This document shows positions 1 through 8,259 of a stretch of DNA of 64,000 nt, in pieces. The notes beneath the pieces were generated by a model. That model was given only the letters and a program-made list of their open reading frames with translations, was not told the DNA's origin and did no database searches. The stretch comes from Paraburkholderia nodosa. GTDB taxonomy: Bacteria > Pseudomonadota > Gammaproteobacteria > Burkholderiales > Burkholderiaceae. Position 1 is the first letter of the stretch. Every line of letters begins with the position of its first letter. The translations under genes were made by a program, and so were the position numbers. The stretch spans positions 62,001-126,000 of the forward strand of contig NZ_MCNV01000014.1 in the NCBI RefSeq assembly GCF_001718195.1, given 5' to 3'.

Positions 1-1092
1 AACGCGGGCGACGGCTACGCCATGGCGTACCACGCGGGCGCCGCCCTCGCGAATCTGGAATGCTTTCAAATCAATCCACTTATTAAGGACTACAACGGAC
101 CGGCTTGTGCATATGTCACCGGGCCGCTCGGCGGCTTCACCGCGAACGGCAAGGGCGAGCGCTTCATCGAATGCGACTACTGGAGCGGCCAGATGATGTG
201 GGAGTTCTACCAGGAGCTGCAGAGCGGAAACGGCCCCGTGTTCCTGAAGCTCGACCATCTTGCCGAGGAAACGATCCAGACCATCGAGCAGATCCTGCAC
301 ACCAACGAGCGCCCGAGCCGCGGCCGGTTCCACGCGGGCCGCGGCACGGACTACCGTCAGCAGATGGTCGAGATGCATATTTCCGAGATCGGCTTTTGCA
401 GCGGGCATAGCGCGTCGGGTGTCTATGTGAATGCGCGCGCGGAGACGACCGTACCCGGACTCTATGCAGCAGGCGACATGGCGGCCGTGCCCCACAACTA
501 CATGCTAGGCGCATTCACCTACGGCTGGTTCGCGGGCGCCAACGCGGCCGAATACGTGGAGGGCCGCGAGCATGCGAGCCTCGACGAATCCCAGATCGCC
601 GCTGAACGCGCACGGATCTACGCGCCGCTCGATCGCGAAAACGGACTCGCACCGGCCCAGGTCGAATACAAGCTGCGCCGCATGGTGAACGACTATCTTC
701 AGCCGCCCAAGGTCACGCGCAAGATGGAGATCGGCCTGCAGCGCTTCGACGAGATCGCCGAAGACATCGAAGCGATCAAGGCCAACAATGCGCACGAATT
801 GATGCGCGCCGCCGAGGTGCGCGCCATTCGCGACTGCGCGGAAATGGCGGCGCGCGCCTCACTGTTCCGCACCGAAAGCCGCTGGGGCCTGTATCACCAC
901 CGGGTCGATTACCCGCAGCGCAACGACGCCGATTGGTTCTGCCATACGCACCTGCGCAAGGACGCTTCCGGCAGCATGACGAGCGAAAAGCGCGCGGTCG
1001 AGCCGTACATCATCCCGCTCGCGCAAGCGGATCGAGGCGCTTACGATCAGCTACGCATTCGCGAATCCGCGGAACTCGTCGCCGAACACTAA
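1..1092 (+). CDS. AprA/fumarate-reductase-like FAD flavoprotein, 5' end outside window
   Basis: The frame is open from base 1, so the gene starts upstream and its N-terminal FAD-binding part is missing; about 363 residues are visible. The fold is that of the succinate dehydrogenase/fumarate reductase/adenylylsulfate reductase flavoprotein family. VPGLYAAGD, about 150 codons after the ATG at 22, is the conserved C-terminal FAD-contacting motif, followed by a helical C-terminal domain with many Arg residues. The next gene, 11 bases downstream, encodes a two-cluster ferredoxin with AprB-like spacing, so the pair probably forms a flavoprotein/iron-sulfur heterodimer like AprAB. Whether it reduces APS is not shown: the neighbouring genes are for uptake of a small anion, not sulfate reduction. 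The family is well supported; the substrate is unknown. Confidence 0.85.
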   Translation, partial: NAGDGYAMAYHAGAALANLECFQINPLIKDYNGPACAYVTGPLGGFTANGKGERFIECDYWSGQMMWEFYQELQSGNGPVFLKLDHLAEETIQTIEQILHTNERPSRGRFHAGRGTDYRQQMVEMHISEIGFCSGHSASGVYVNARAETTVPGLYAAGDMAAVPHNYMLGAFTYGWFAGANAAEYVEGREHASLDESQIAAERARIYAPLDRENGLAPAQVEYKLRRMVNDYLQPPKVTRKMEIGLQRFDEIAEDIEAIKANNAHELMRAAEVRAIRDCAEMAARASLFRTESRWGLYHHRVDYPQRNDADWFCHTHLRKDASGSMTSEKRAVEPYIIPLAQADRGAYDQLRIRESAELVAEH

Positions 1093-1103
1093 GGAATCCG
1101 AAT

Positions 1104-1349
1104 ATGTCCTATACGCCGCACGAAATCTTCCAGCGCAGCAGTGCGCCCGTCACGATCGACGAAGACCGCTGCATCGCCGACAAAGGCTGCACGGTTTGCG
1201 TGGATGTGTGCCCGCTCGACCTGCTCGCAATCGATGTGAGCAAGGGTAAGGCCTATATGCAATTCGACGAATGCTGGTATTGCATGCCCTGCGAACGCGA
1301 CTGCCCGACCGGCGCAGTCAAGGTCGACATTCCGTACCTGTTGCGCTAA
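1104..1349 (+). CDS. AprB-like 2[4Fe-4S] ferredoxin
   Basis: An 81-residue protein with two four-cysteine motifs: C23-x5-C29-x2-C32-x3-C36-P and C57-x2-C60-x2-C63-x3-C67-P. The longer first loop is the spacing of adenylylsulfate reductase beta subunits rather than of ordinary clostridial ferredoxins. The protein ends soon after the second motif, so it lacks the long C-terminal tail of true AprB. The ATG at 1104 follows AAGGAATCCG. It lies directly behind the flavoprotein gene and probably carries electrons to or from its FAD. A frame beginning at 933 also includes this protein, but that start lies inside the upstream gene and its extra N-terminus looks non-coding. Confidence 0.9.
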   Translation: MSYTPHEIFQRSSAPVTIDEDRCIADKGCTVCVDVCPLDLLAIDVSKGKAYMQFDECWYCMPCERDCPTGAVKVDIPYLLR

Positions 1350-1395
1350 CCGCTGTCACCCAACGACGGTACCCGTATTGCTCGCCAAACAGATC

Positions 1396-2823
1396 ATGAA
1401 AACACGCCAACGGATTCTTCGCCTTTTCGCCGCCCCGCTACTGTTGAGCGCCGCGATCACCGTACACGCCGAGACGATTCGCGTCGCGATCGGCACCCAG
1501 GACACCACTATCAACTGCGCGACGGGTGGCCTCCTGATCCGCGAATTGCACTTGCTCGACAAGTATCTGCCCCACACCGGCAAATACGCGAACGTCACCT
1601 ACGACGTGCAGTGGAAGGACTTCACTTCCGGCGCGCCGCTCACGAACGAAATGGTGGCCGGCAAGCTCGACTTCGGCGCCATGGCGGATTTCCCGGGTTC
1701 GCTCAATGGCGCGGCGTTCCAGAAAGCGGGCCGAAAGAGCCTCTTCATCACCGTGCTCGAAGGCAGCACCGATGGCAGCGGCAACGGCATCGTCGTGCCC
1801 GTCAACTCGCCGCTGCATTCGATTGCCGACCTCAAGGGCAAGACGATCTCGGTACCGTTCGCCTCGACGTCGCACGGCATGCTGCTGCGCGCAATCAAAG
1901 CGCAAGGCTGGAACCCCGATACCGACGTGAACATCATCACGCAAGCGCCGGAAGTGGCAGGGAGCGCCCTCAAGGCGGGCAAGATCGACGCCCACGCCGA
2001 CTTCGTGCCGTTCGCCGACCTGTTCCCGTACCGCGGCATCGCTCGCAAGATATACGACGGCGCCCAAAGCCGTGCGCCCACCTTTCACGGCGCGCTCGTC
2101 GATGCCGCTTATGCGCAGAAGTACCCGGAAGTGGTGGTCGCCTATCTGCGCGCGGCAATCGAAGCGAACCGCCTGATTGCGGAAGATCCCGAAAAATATA
2201 GTTTGCTGATCGAGAAGGTGACGGGCATCGAGGCGCCCGTCGACTATCTCTATCATGGACCGCTCGGCCTGCAAACGCGCGATCTCACCTGGAAGCCGGA
2301 GTACCGCCAGGCCGTGGCGACTGCCATCGACACGCTGAAGCTGCTCAAGAAAACGGATGTCAATCTCGATGCGAACACCTTCATCGACGACCGCTACATC
2401 CGCGAGGCGTTCAAGGAGTCTGGACTCGACTATGACGCCGCGCTGAAAAACTACGCTCGGCAGCCGCTCGCCGCGAACGACGCGCTGACCGGCAAGCCCA
2501 TTCGTGATTTCCTCGCGGTCACACAGGTGTGGGTCGCCAACGAGGCACACGTGCGCAACTATGCGAACGCGGCGGAAGGGTTCGCAGCGCTCGCGAAACT
2601 CGAACAGTCCGGCAGCAAGGTGCGCGCGGTCTACGTGCAGGACCACGACAGCGGACAGAAGCTCTTCGCTTCCGACGCCTGGTACGTACGCGACGCGCAT
2701 GGCGACGTCACCGCGTTCCTGCAGAAGACAGGCGCGGATGCCTACGCACAGCACACGTCGGGCGCGGTCGTCGACTATGCCGCTGCAAAAACGGGCGCCC
2801 AGCAGGCCCTCGCTTCGCGCTAA
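1396..2823 (+). CDS. NitT/TauT-type ABC transporter substrate-binding protein
   Basis: A 475-residue periplasmic protein. It starts with a basic n-region (MKTRQR), a hydrophobic core and an AHA/HAE-type cleavage site around residue 26, so the ATG at 1396 is preferred over TTG at 1378, which would add six residues before the signal peptide. The mature part has the layout of the NMT1/NrtA/TauA/SsuA superfamily. At 475 residues it is longer than TauA or SsuA (about 320-330) and closer to NrtA/CmpA-type proteins. Permease and ATPase genes follow immediately. The ligand cannot be read from sequence; nitrate-, sulfonate- or other small-anion-type ligands are all possible, and the AprAB-like pair upstream makes a sulfur compound an attractive but unproved guess. 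Confidence 0.85.
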   Translation: MKTRQRILRLFAAPLLLSAAITVHAETIRVAIGTQDTTINCATGGLLIRELHLLDKYLPHTGKYANVTYDVQWKDFTSGAPLTNEMVAGKLDFGAMADFPGSLNGAAFQKAGRKSLFITVLEGSTDGSGNGIVVPVNSPLHSIADLKGKTISVPFASTSHGMLLRAIKAQGWNPDTDVNIITQAPEVAGSALKAGKIDAHADFVPFADLFPYRGIARKIYDGAQSRAPTFHGALVDAAYAQKYPEVVVAYLRAAIEANRLIAEDPEKYSLLIEKVTGIEAPVDYLYHGPLGLQTRDLTWKPEYRQAVATAIDTLKLLKKTDVNLDANTFIDDRYIREAFKESGLDYDAALKNYARQPLAANDALTGKPIRDFLAVTQVWVANEAHVRNYANAAEGFAALAKLEQSGSKVRAVYVQDHDSGQKLFASDAWYVRDAHGDVTAFLQKTGADAYAQHTSGAVVDYAAAKTGAQQALASR

Positions 2824-2872
2824 CGCGTCGCGCTCTGTCCGCCCGCTCACTTGCGATTTATGAGGAGTCCGC

Positions 2873-3733
2873 ATGTCTGCCACGCTTGACCTCGCAGCCC
2901 GGCAACGCCAGGCCGTCCGGGAACCGGCACTGACTGCAGCCGCAGCGCGCAGCGCACCGATACGCCGCCGCGCATGGCGCGCCGGCTCGATCGTGCTGTT
3001 CGTGGCTGCCTGGCAGTTGGCCGTTCATTTCCGGCTCTCGCTTGGCATCGTCACGTTCGCGAATGTCCCTTCGCCCGCCGACGCCATTCCCGCGCTATGG
3101 GCGCTGCTCCATTCGCCGAAGCTGCCGATGCATCTCGCCGCGAGTCTGACGCGCGTGCTGGCCGGCTTCTGCGCGGCGGCCCTGGTCGGCGTCGGGCTCG
3201 GACTCGCGATCGGTCGCTATCGCGCACTCGAAGATGTGCTCCTGCCGCCGCTCGAAGTGCTGCGGCCAATCCCGGCGGTCGCGTGGATTCCGCTCGCGAT
3301 CCTGATGTTTCCCTCTTCGGAACTGAGCATGATGTTCATCACGTTCATCGGTGCGCTGTTCCCGATCCTGCTGAACACGATCCACGGCGTGGAGGCCGTC
3401 GACCCCCGCCTCGTCGCCACCGCGCGGGGTCTCGGCACCGGCTCGCTGTCGCTCTATACAGAAGTGGTATTGCCGGGTGCCGCGCCTGCGATCTTCACGG
3501 GTCTTTCCATCGGTATGGGCACCGCGTGGTTCTGCCTCGTAACCGCGGAAATGATCGCCGGGCAGTACGGCATAGGCTATTTCACCTGGGAATCCTATAC
3601 GCTCCAGAACTATGCGGATATCGTGGTCGGCATGGCCCTGATCGGCGTGCTCGGCATGGGCAGCAGCCTCCTCGTCAAACGCATCGGCACCGCACTGACG
3701 CCGTGGTACCGCCTGCGGGGAGCGCGCCAGTGA
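2873..3733 (+). CDS. NitT/TauT-type ABC transporter permease
   Basis: A 286-residue inner-membrane permease of the BPD_transp_1 type. After about 40 basic, soluble residues there is a first membrane segment (SIVLFVAAWQLAVHF), then further hydrophobic helices. An EAA-type loop (ARGLGTGSLSLYTEVVLPGA, near residues 183-202) contacts the ATPase. GAGGAG lies upstream of the ATG at 2873. The stop overlaps the GTG start of the ATPase gene, so translation of the two is probably coupled. It works with the binding protein encoded just upstream. Confidence 0.92.
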   Translation: MSATLDLAARQRQAVREPALTAAAARSAPIRRRAWRAGSIVLFVAAWQLAVHFRLSLGIVTFANVPSPADAIPALWALLHSPKLPMHLAASLTRVLAGFCAAALVGVGLGLAIGRYRALEDVLLPPLEVLRPIPAVAWIPLAILMFPSSELSMMFITFIGALFPILLNTIHGVEAVDPRLVATARGLGTGSLSLYTEVVLPGAAPAIFTGLSIGMGTAWFCLVTAEMIAGQYGIGYFTWESYTLQNYADIVVGMALIGVLGMGSSLLVKRIGTALTPWYRLRGARQ

Positions 3734-4548
3734 ACACGCCTGCCGCCGTCCATCCTGAAGCCCGCGCCAGGGCGCCGGTGCCCCACGCGGCGGGGCACAT
3801 CAACGTGCGTTCGCTGACCGTGGAGGTCGGGCCGCCGCACGCGCGCTTGGCCGCGCTCGACTCACTGAACGTCGAGATCGCACCCGGCGAGTTCGTGTGC
3901 GTGCTTGGGCCGTCCGGCTGCGGAAAGTCCACGCTGCTCGGCGCCATCGCGGGGCACGTCCCGTCCACGCAGGGCGAAATCGCCGTCGACGGTCTCGCGG
4001 TCGAGCGCCCGCATCCGGAGCGCGGCCTCGTATTCCAGCAGCACACGCTGTTTCCCTGGAAGCGTGTGATCGACAACGTGGCATTCGGCCTGAAGATGAA
4101 GGGCGTTGGCGCCAGTGAGCGTCGGCGCGAAGCGGCCGAACTGCTCGCGCTGGTGGGGCTCGCGGGATTCGAGTCGCACTATCCCGCGCAGCTGTCGGGC
4201 GGCATGCAGCAGCGTGTGGAAATCGCGCGCGTGCTGATCAACCGTCCGCGCATTTTGTTGATGGACGAGCCCTTCGGCGCACTCGACGCCCAAACGCGCC
4301 GCATGATGCAAACGCTTTTGCTCGACATCTGGACGCAGATACGCACGACCGTCGTGTTCGTCACGCACGACATCGACGAAGCGCTGTTTCTCGGCGACCG
4401 CATCCTGATGCTCTCGCAACGACCCGCGCGCCTCGTCGCCGATATCACAGTGCCGCTCGCGCGGCCACGCAGCGACGAGAGCACGACCGAAGCCGGCTTC
4501 GTCGACATCAAGCGCCGCTGCCTCGCGTTTCTGCGCGAAGCGGCGTAG
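3730..4548 (+). CDS. NitT/TauT-type ABC transporter ATP-binding protein
   Basis: A 272-residue ATPase starting at GTG 3730, which overlaps the TGA of the permease gene (GTGA). A much longer frame opens at 2974, but that part lies out of frame inside the permease gene and is not coding. Walker A is GPSGCGKST (about residues 60-68), the ABC signature is LSGGMQQR, Walker B is ILLMDEPFGALD, and the H-loop is VFVTHDIDEAL. The switch-region phrase FQQHTLFPWK is typical of SsuB/TauB/NrtD ATPases. It drives the importer encoded by the two preceding genes. Confidence 0.92.
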   Translation: MNTPAAVHPEARARAPVPHAAGHINVRSLTVEVGPPHARLAALDSLNVEIAPGEFVCVLGPSGCGKSTLLGAIAGHVPSTQGEIAVDGLAVERPHPERGLVFQQHTLFPWKRVIDNVAFGLKMKGVGASERRREAAELLALVGLAGFESHYPAQLSGGMQQRVEIARVLINRPRILLMDEPFGALDAQTRRMMQTLLLDIWTQIRTTVVFVTHDIDEALFLGDRILMLSQRPARLVADITVPLARPRSDESTTEAGFVDIKRRCLAFLREAA

Positions 4549-4582
4549 TCCCTCAAGCGCCCACCAGATCACTGCCCTTCCC

Positions 4583-5578
4583 ATGACCGTTTCCGCTCCC
4601 ACCTTGCCGAACCCGCAGCACCCGAGCGCCGAAGCGAGCGCCCTGCTCGCGCGCCTCGCCGACGCCGATCCCGCCGTGCGCCGCATCGCGCTCTTCGAAC
4701 TCGCCGATCTCGAAGATGAAGCGCTGCTGCCCGCGTTCGTGGCGACGCTGCGCGACGATCCCGCTCCAGACGTGCGCCGCGAAGCCGCCGCCGTGCTGGC
4801 CGCGTGGGAAGACGACGACGTCGTCGAAGCGCTCTGCGCAGCATTGCTCGACACCGACGACGACGTGCGCGAAGCCGCGGCGCAAAGTCTTTCGGAATTG
4901 AAGGCTCAGTCGTCGGGCCACGTGCTGCGCCGGTGGGCCGCGCGGCCCGAACCGTTCGTGCGCCGCGCGGCGCTGCGCGGCCTGCGCGAACTCCGCTTTG
5001 CGGATGCCTTCGAGCCCGCGCTGCATGCGCTTGCGGACACTGAGGCCGACGTGCGGCTCGAGGCCGTCGCCGTGCTCGGCTGGCTCAAGGAGGAACGCGC
5101 GCTGAAGGCGCTCGCCGCGCTCGGCGCCGGCGACGCGCACCCCGACGTCCGCCGCGCCGCCGTTGGCGCGCTCGGCTTCGCATCGTCGGACGATCAGGCC
5201 ACGCTCGACGCGCTGCTCACGGCGTTGCGCGACGACGCCTGGCAGGTGCGCGAAGAAGCCGCGACGACGCTCGGCAAGCTGCGTGCCGCAACGGCACTCG
5301 CACCGCTTGTCGAAGCGCTCGGTGACGCCTACTGGCAGGTCCGGCTGCGCGCGGCCCGCGCACTCGGACAGCTACGCGATGCGCAAGCGGCCACCGCCGT
5401 CGCCACGCTGCTCACGCATTCGATCAGCAACTTGCGCAAGGAAGCGGCGCTCACGCTCGGCGAACTGGGCACGCGCGAGTCTTTGCCCGCGCTGCAAAGC
5501 GCGCTGCAGGACCGCGATCCCGAGGTGCGCAAGGCCGTGCGCATCGCTATCGGCCAGATCGCGGGCGCAGCGCTATGA
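4583..5578 (+). CDS. HEAT-repeat (PBS-lyase-type) scaffold protein
   Basis: A 331-residue cytoplasmic protein made almost wholly of about 30-residue helical repeats with the recurring pattern D-x-D-V-R-x-E-A-A-x-x-L-G-x-L, seen at least eight times (for example DVRREAAAVLAAW, DVREAAAQSL, DVRRAAVGALG, QVREEAATTLGKL, EVRKAVRIAIGQI). Such HEAT/PBS-lyase repeats form a curved solenoid that binds other proteins; some members act on phycobilins or assist metalloprotein maturation. It follows the transporter by 34 bases and overlaps the DUF971 gene by ATGA, so it belongs to the same operon. A role in assembling or docking the flavoprotein/ferredoxin pair is inference only. Confidence 0.88.
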   Translation: MTVSAPTLPNPQHPSAEASALLARLADADPAVRRIALFELADLEDEALLPAFVATLRDDPAPDVRREAAAVLAAWEDDDVVEALCAALLDTDDDVREAAAQSLSELKAQSSGHVLRRWAARPEPFVRRAALRGLRELRFADAFEPALHALADTEADVRLEAVAVLGWLKEERALKALAALGAGDAHPDVRRAAVGALGFASSDDQATLDALLTALRDDAWQVREEAATTLGKLRAATALAPLVEALGDAYWQVRLRAARALGQLRDAQAATAVATLLTHSISNLRKEAALTLGELGTRESLPALQSALQDRDPEVRKAVRIAIGQIAGAAL

Positions 5579-5868
5579 AAACGCCGCTCGAGGTTCGCAA
5601 CGACGCCGTCGCGCGAGCGCTCACGCTCCGCTGGCCGGCAGGCGAGACACAACGTGTGAAGCACGCCCGGCTGCGCGCGGCGTGCCCGTGCGCAGCCTGC
5701 CGGCGCGTGCGGCTCGACGGCGCCGCGCCCGCGGCCGCTGCGGATGTGATGCTGATCGCCATCGAGCCGATGGGCTACGGCGTGCAGCTCGCGTTCAGCG
5801 ACGGCCATGCACGCGGCATCTATCCATGGACCTACCTCGAGCAGCTTGGGCGCGGCGAAGACCGCTAG
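5575..5868 (+). CDS. DUF971 domain protein
   Basis: A 97-residue protein with the DUF971 (gamma-butyrobetaine hydroxylase N-terminal-like) fold: a beta-rich start (LRWPAGETQRV), a cysteine cluster (CPCAAC near residues 38-43) and the closing motif HARGIYPWTYLEQL. In this family the cysteines and nearby residues bind zinc or take part in iron-sulfur protein handling. The ATG overlaps the stop of the HEAT-repeat gene (ATGA), so the two are translationally coupled. Its place at the end of an operon with an iron-sulfur flavoprotein fits a maturation or electron-transfer accessory role, which is inferred. Confidence 0.88.
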   Translation: MKTPLEVRNDAVARALTLRWPAGETQRVKHARLRAACPCAACRRVRLDGAAPAAAADVMLIAIEPMGYGVQLAFSDGHARGIYPWTYLEQLGRGEDR

Positions 5869-6004
5869 CTTGCGCCCTGAAGCTGGCAGCCACCCGCCTC
5901 GCTTCGATCTTCGATTAAAGAACGCTCGCATCGCGCCGATAAGCATGCCATGCCGTGCTCGTTTGACGGGCGCCCGATCCGTTGACAAAGAATCGAAGAA
6001 AAAG

Positions 6005-6829
6005 ATGCGAAACAGAATGACCCGCCTGCTCGTCGGCACTTCCTTCACATCCGCTGCGCTATTGTCAGGTTGTGTTCAGTTCGTGCCGGTCAAGGATATG
6101 GCCAACGACAAGCCCGGCTATCTCGCGGCGCACTTTGCCGTGGATTCCTTGCCCACGAGCGTTCGCGAGAAAATGCCGGCACCGGGCACGCACGTGCTGC
6201 CCTTCAAGGTCTTGACGGTGCTCGGCAAGGTAACGGGCCATGTTGGCACGGTGGGGATCGAGCGCGACTTCAAGACTGTGCTGATCAACGCACAAGATAC
6301 GGGCATGGTCCAGCAGTTGTATGAAAGCTCGGCGAATGGTGTGCCCGCCGCCGCAACGTTCAGCCTCTCTTACCTCAACATTTACAGCCTGAAAGAGGAA
6401 ACGGCGAACTACGCGCAGACGGCGGCGTTCATCCCCTTCGTCGCGCACGACGCCGACAACAATCAGTTCGCGTTCAACGCGCCGCAGGAAGACGAAACCT
6501 ATACCACGACGTTCAAGTTCGGCACGACGGTTCAGATCGTCAACTTCCGGGCGCTCACGTGGACCTGTCACACGAGCCGCTACTATCCGGCTTCCCAGTT
6601 CAATGCAGCGTTCACCGGCAAAGCGATCGACCTGGACTGCGAACAGACGAAGGACGGTATCGTCCAGAACAAGACGCGTCGAACGTATCTGACTCAGTAC
6701 GGCATCGGCCTGACCCGCTCGGTCGCCACCACTTCCGGCAAACTGGACTGGACCTATAGCGGCTTCGACAAGGACGGGCAACAAACGCTGACGCCGCACG
6801 GCCAGGCAGCGATCGAAAAGCCGATTTGA
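6005..6829 (+). CDS. Hypothetical lipoprotein
   Basis: A 274-residue protein, not assigned to a family I recognise. The ATG at 6005 gives a compact lipoprotein signal (MRNRMTRLLVG, hydrophobic core, lipobox LLSGC with Cys at residue 22); the frame stays open back to 5807, but that stretch overlaps the DUF971 gene and looks non-coding. MTRLL at 6017 is an alternative start. The rest is mixed beta/loop with conserved-looking aromatic residues and no membrane helix, so it should be an outer-membrane or periplasmic-face lipoprotein. It stands alone, 136 bases after the DUF971 gene. Confidence 0.7.
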   Translation: MRNRMTRLLVGTSFTSAALLSGCVQFVPVKDMANDKPGYLAAHFAVDSLPTSVREKMPAPGTHVLPFKVLTVLGKVTGHVGTVGIERDFKTVLINAQDTGMVQQLYESSANGVPAAATFSLSYLNIYSLKEETANYAQTAAFIPFVAHDADNNQFAFNAPQEDETYTTTFKFGTTVQIVNFRALTWTCHTSRYYPASQFNAAFTGKAIDLDCEQTKDGIVQNKTRRTYLTQYGIGLTRSVATTSGKLDWTYSGFDKDGQQTLTPHGQAAIEKPI

Positions 6830-7047
6830 AGTCGAGGCAGTGACGGCGCGCGCGATCGTCGGCCCCGCCCCTCGATTATTCGGACCGTTGAGAATCGATC
6901 GATGCGGTGAACACGCGGTTTCCCACGATTGTGGCCCTGAGTTCCAGCGCCTTGGATACCTGCTCCTGACAGCCAGCTACACTACGGGCGCAGAGGCGAT
7001 TGCAACGCCTGCCAGACAACTGCGCAAACCACAGGAGGAGCACGCAA

Positions 7048-8043
7048 ATGACGCTTTCGAAGAGAAAATTTGGGCGGACCGGCTGGAACGTGTCCGAGAT
7101 CGGCTTTGGTGCATGGGCAATCGGCGGCTCGTGGGGAAGCGTCGGCGAAGACGACGCCAGAGCCGCGCTGAACGCCGCGCTCGATAACGGCGTCACGTTC
7201 ATCGACACCGCCGACGTCTACGGCGACGGCCGCTCGGAGCGCATTATCCGGGACGTGCTGCGCGAACGCGGCGGCAAGCGCCCGATCGTGGCGACGAAAC
7301 TCGGACGCCGGCTCGATCCGCATGTGACCAGCGGCTATCTGAACAAGCGCGAACTCGAAGGCTTCATCGACCGGAGTCTTTCGAACCTGGGTGTCGACAC
7401 GCTCGACCTCGTGCAATTGCACTGCCCGCCGACGGAGGTCTACTACCGCCCCGAGGTATTCGACGCGATGGACAGCTTCGTCGCCGCCGGCAAAATCCGC
7501 TTTTACGGCGTTTCGGTCGAAAAGGTGGAGGAAGCGCTGAAGGCGATCGAATATCCCAATGTGGTCTCGGTGCAGATCATCTACAACATGTTCCGCCAAC
7601 GGCCTGCCGCCCTGTTTTTCCGCGAGGCGCTAAAGAAGAATGTTGCGGTCATCGCGCGAGTGCCGCTCGCGAGCGGCATGCTCACCGGCAAATTGTCCGC
7701 GGATTCCGTTTTTGCGGCGGACGACCACCGTGCGTTCAATCGTCATGGCGAGGCATTCGACGTAGGCGAAACGTTCTCGGGCGTGCCGTACGACGTCGCC
7801 TTGAAGGCGGTCGATGAACTGCGCGGCCTGGTACCCGTGGACGCCTCGATGGCACAGCTCGCCCTGCGCTGGATACTCATGGAAGACGCTGTCTCCGTCA
7901 TCATTCCGGGCAGCAAGAACGCGGCCCAGGCGGCGTCGAACGTCTCGGCGGCAAACCTCGCGCCGCTCTCCGACGCGGCGATGCAACGCGTGCGGGACGT
8001 TTACGAACACTATATAGCGCCGCACGTCCACCAGCGCTGGTAA
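7048..8043 (+). CDS. Aldo/keto reductase
   Basis: A 331-residue NAD(P)H-dependent oxidoreductase of the aldo/keto reductase superfamily. The catalytic set is visible: D53 and Y58 in FIDTADVYG, K84 in VATKLGR and H125 in LVQLHCPP. The C-terminal cofactor-binding motif VIIPGSKN is also present. AGGAGG at 7033-7038 lies nine bases before the ATG at 7048, which decides the start; the frame opens at 7000 but without a ribosome-binding site. It is monocistronic. The carbonyl substrate cannot be deduced; homologues are often called general stress or oxidoreductase proteins. Confidence 0.9.
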   Translation: MTLSKRKFGRTGWNVSEIGFGAWAIGGSWGSVGEDDARAALNAALDNGVTFIDTADVYGDGRSERIIRDVLRERGGKRPIVATKLGRRLDPHVTSGYLNKRELEGFIDRSLSNLGVDTLDLVQLHCPPTEVYYRPEVFDAMDSFVAAGKIRFYGVSVEKVEEALKAIEYPNVVSVQIIYNMFRQRPAALFFREALKKNVAVIARVPLASGMLTGKLSADSVFAADDHRAFNRHGEAFDVGETFSGVPYDVALKAVDELRGLVPVDASMAQLALRWILMEDAVSVIIPGSKNAAQAASNVSAANLAPLSDAAMQRVRDVYEHYIAPHVHQRW

Positions 8044-8259
8044 AAGCCCTTGCGGTCGAGGCCGCAGGAATTTCTGCGCCCGCTTACCCGATTTTGCTCC
8101 GCCCCGATTGTTCGGCTGATCCTGCCAGTCAATTCGCGCCAGGCCGCTTTATCGCGGCGGCGCGGACCTTTAGATTCGCAATAGTCGCCGGCCGATGGCT
8201 TCATTCAAGCCAGGACGCCGGTTCCATTCGATGCTGCGACATACGGTAAGGAGAACATG

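Noticed and set aside
1438..2883. Open frame of 481 codons opposite the substrate-binding protein gene.
   Set aside because: Antisense shadow of a clear periplasmic binding protein with signal peptide; no motif on the minus strand.
4640..5570. Recurring approximately 93-base similarity blocks.
   Set aside because: They encode HEAT repeats; the protein frame explains them fully.
8045..8070. Possible terminator after the aldo/keto reductase gene (TGCGG … CCGCA).
   Set aside because: Only five uninterrupted pairs and no T-run; could occur by chance in GC-rich DNA.
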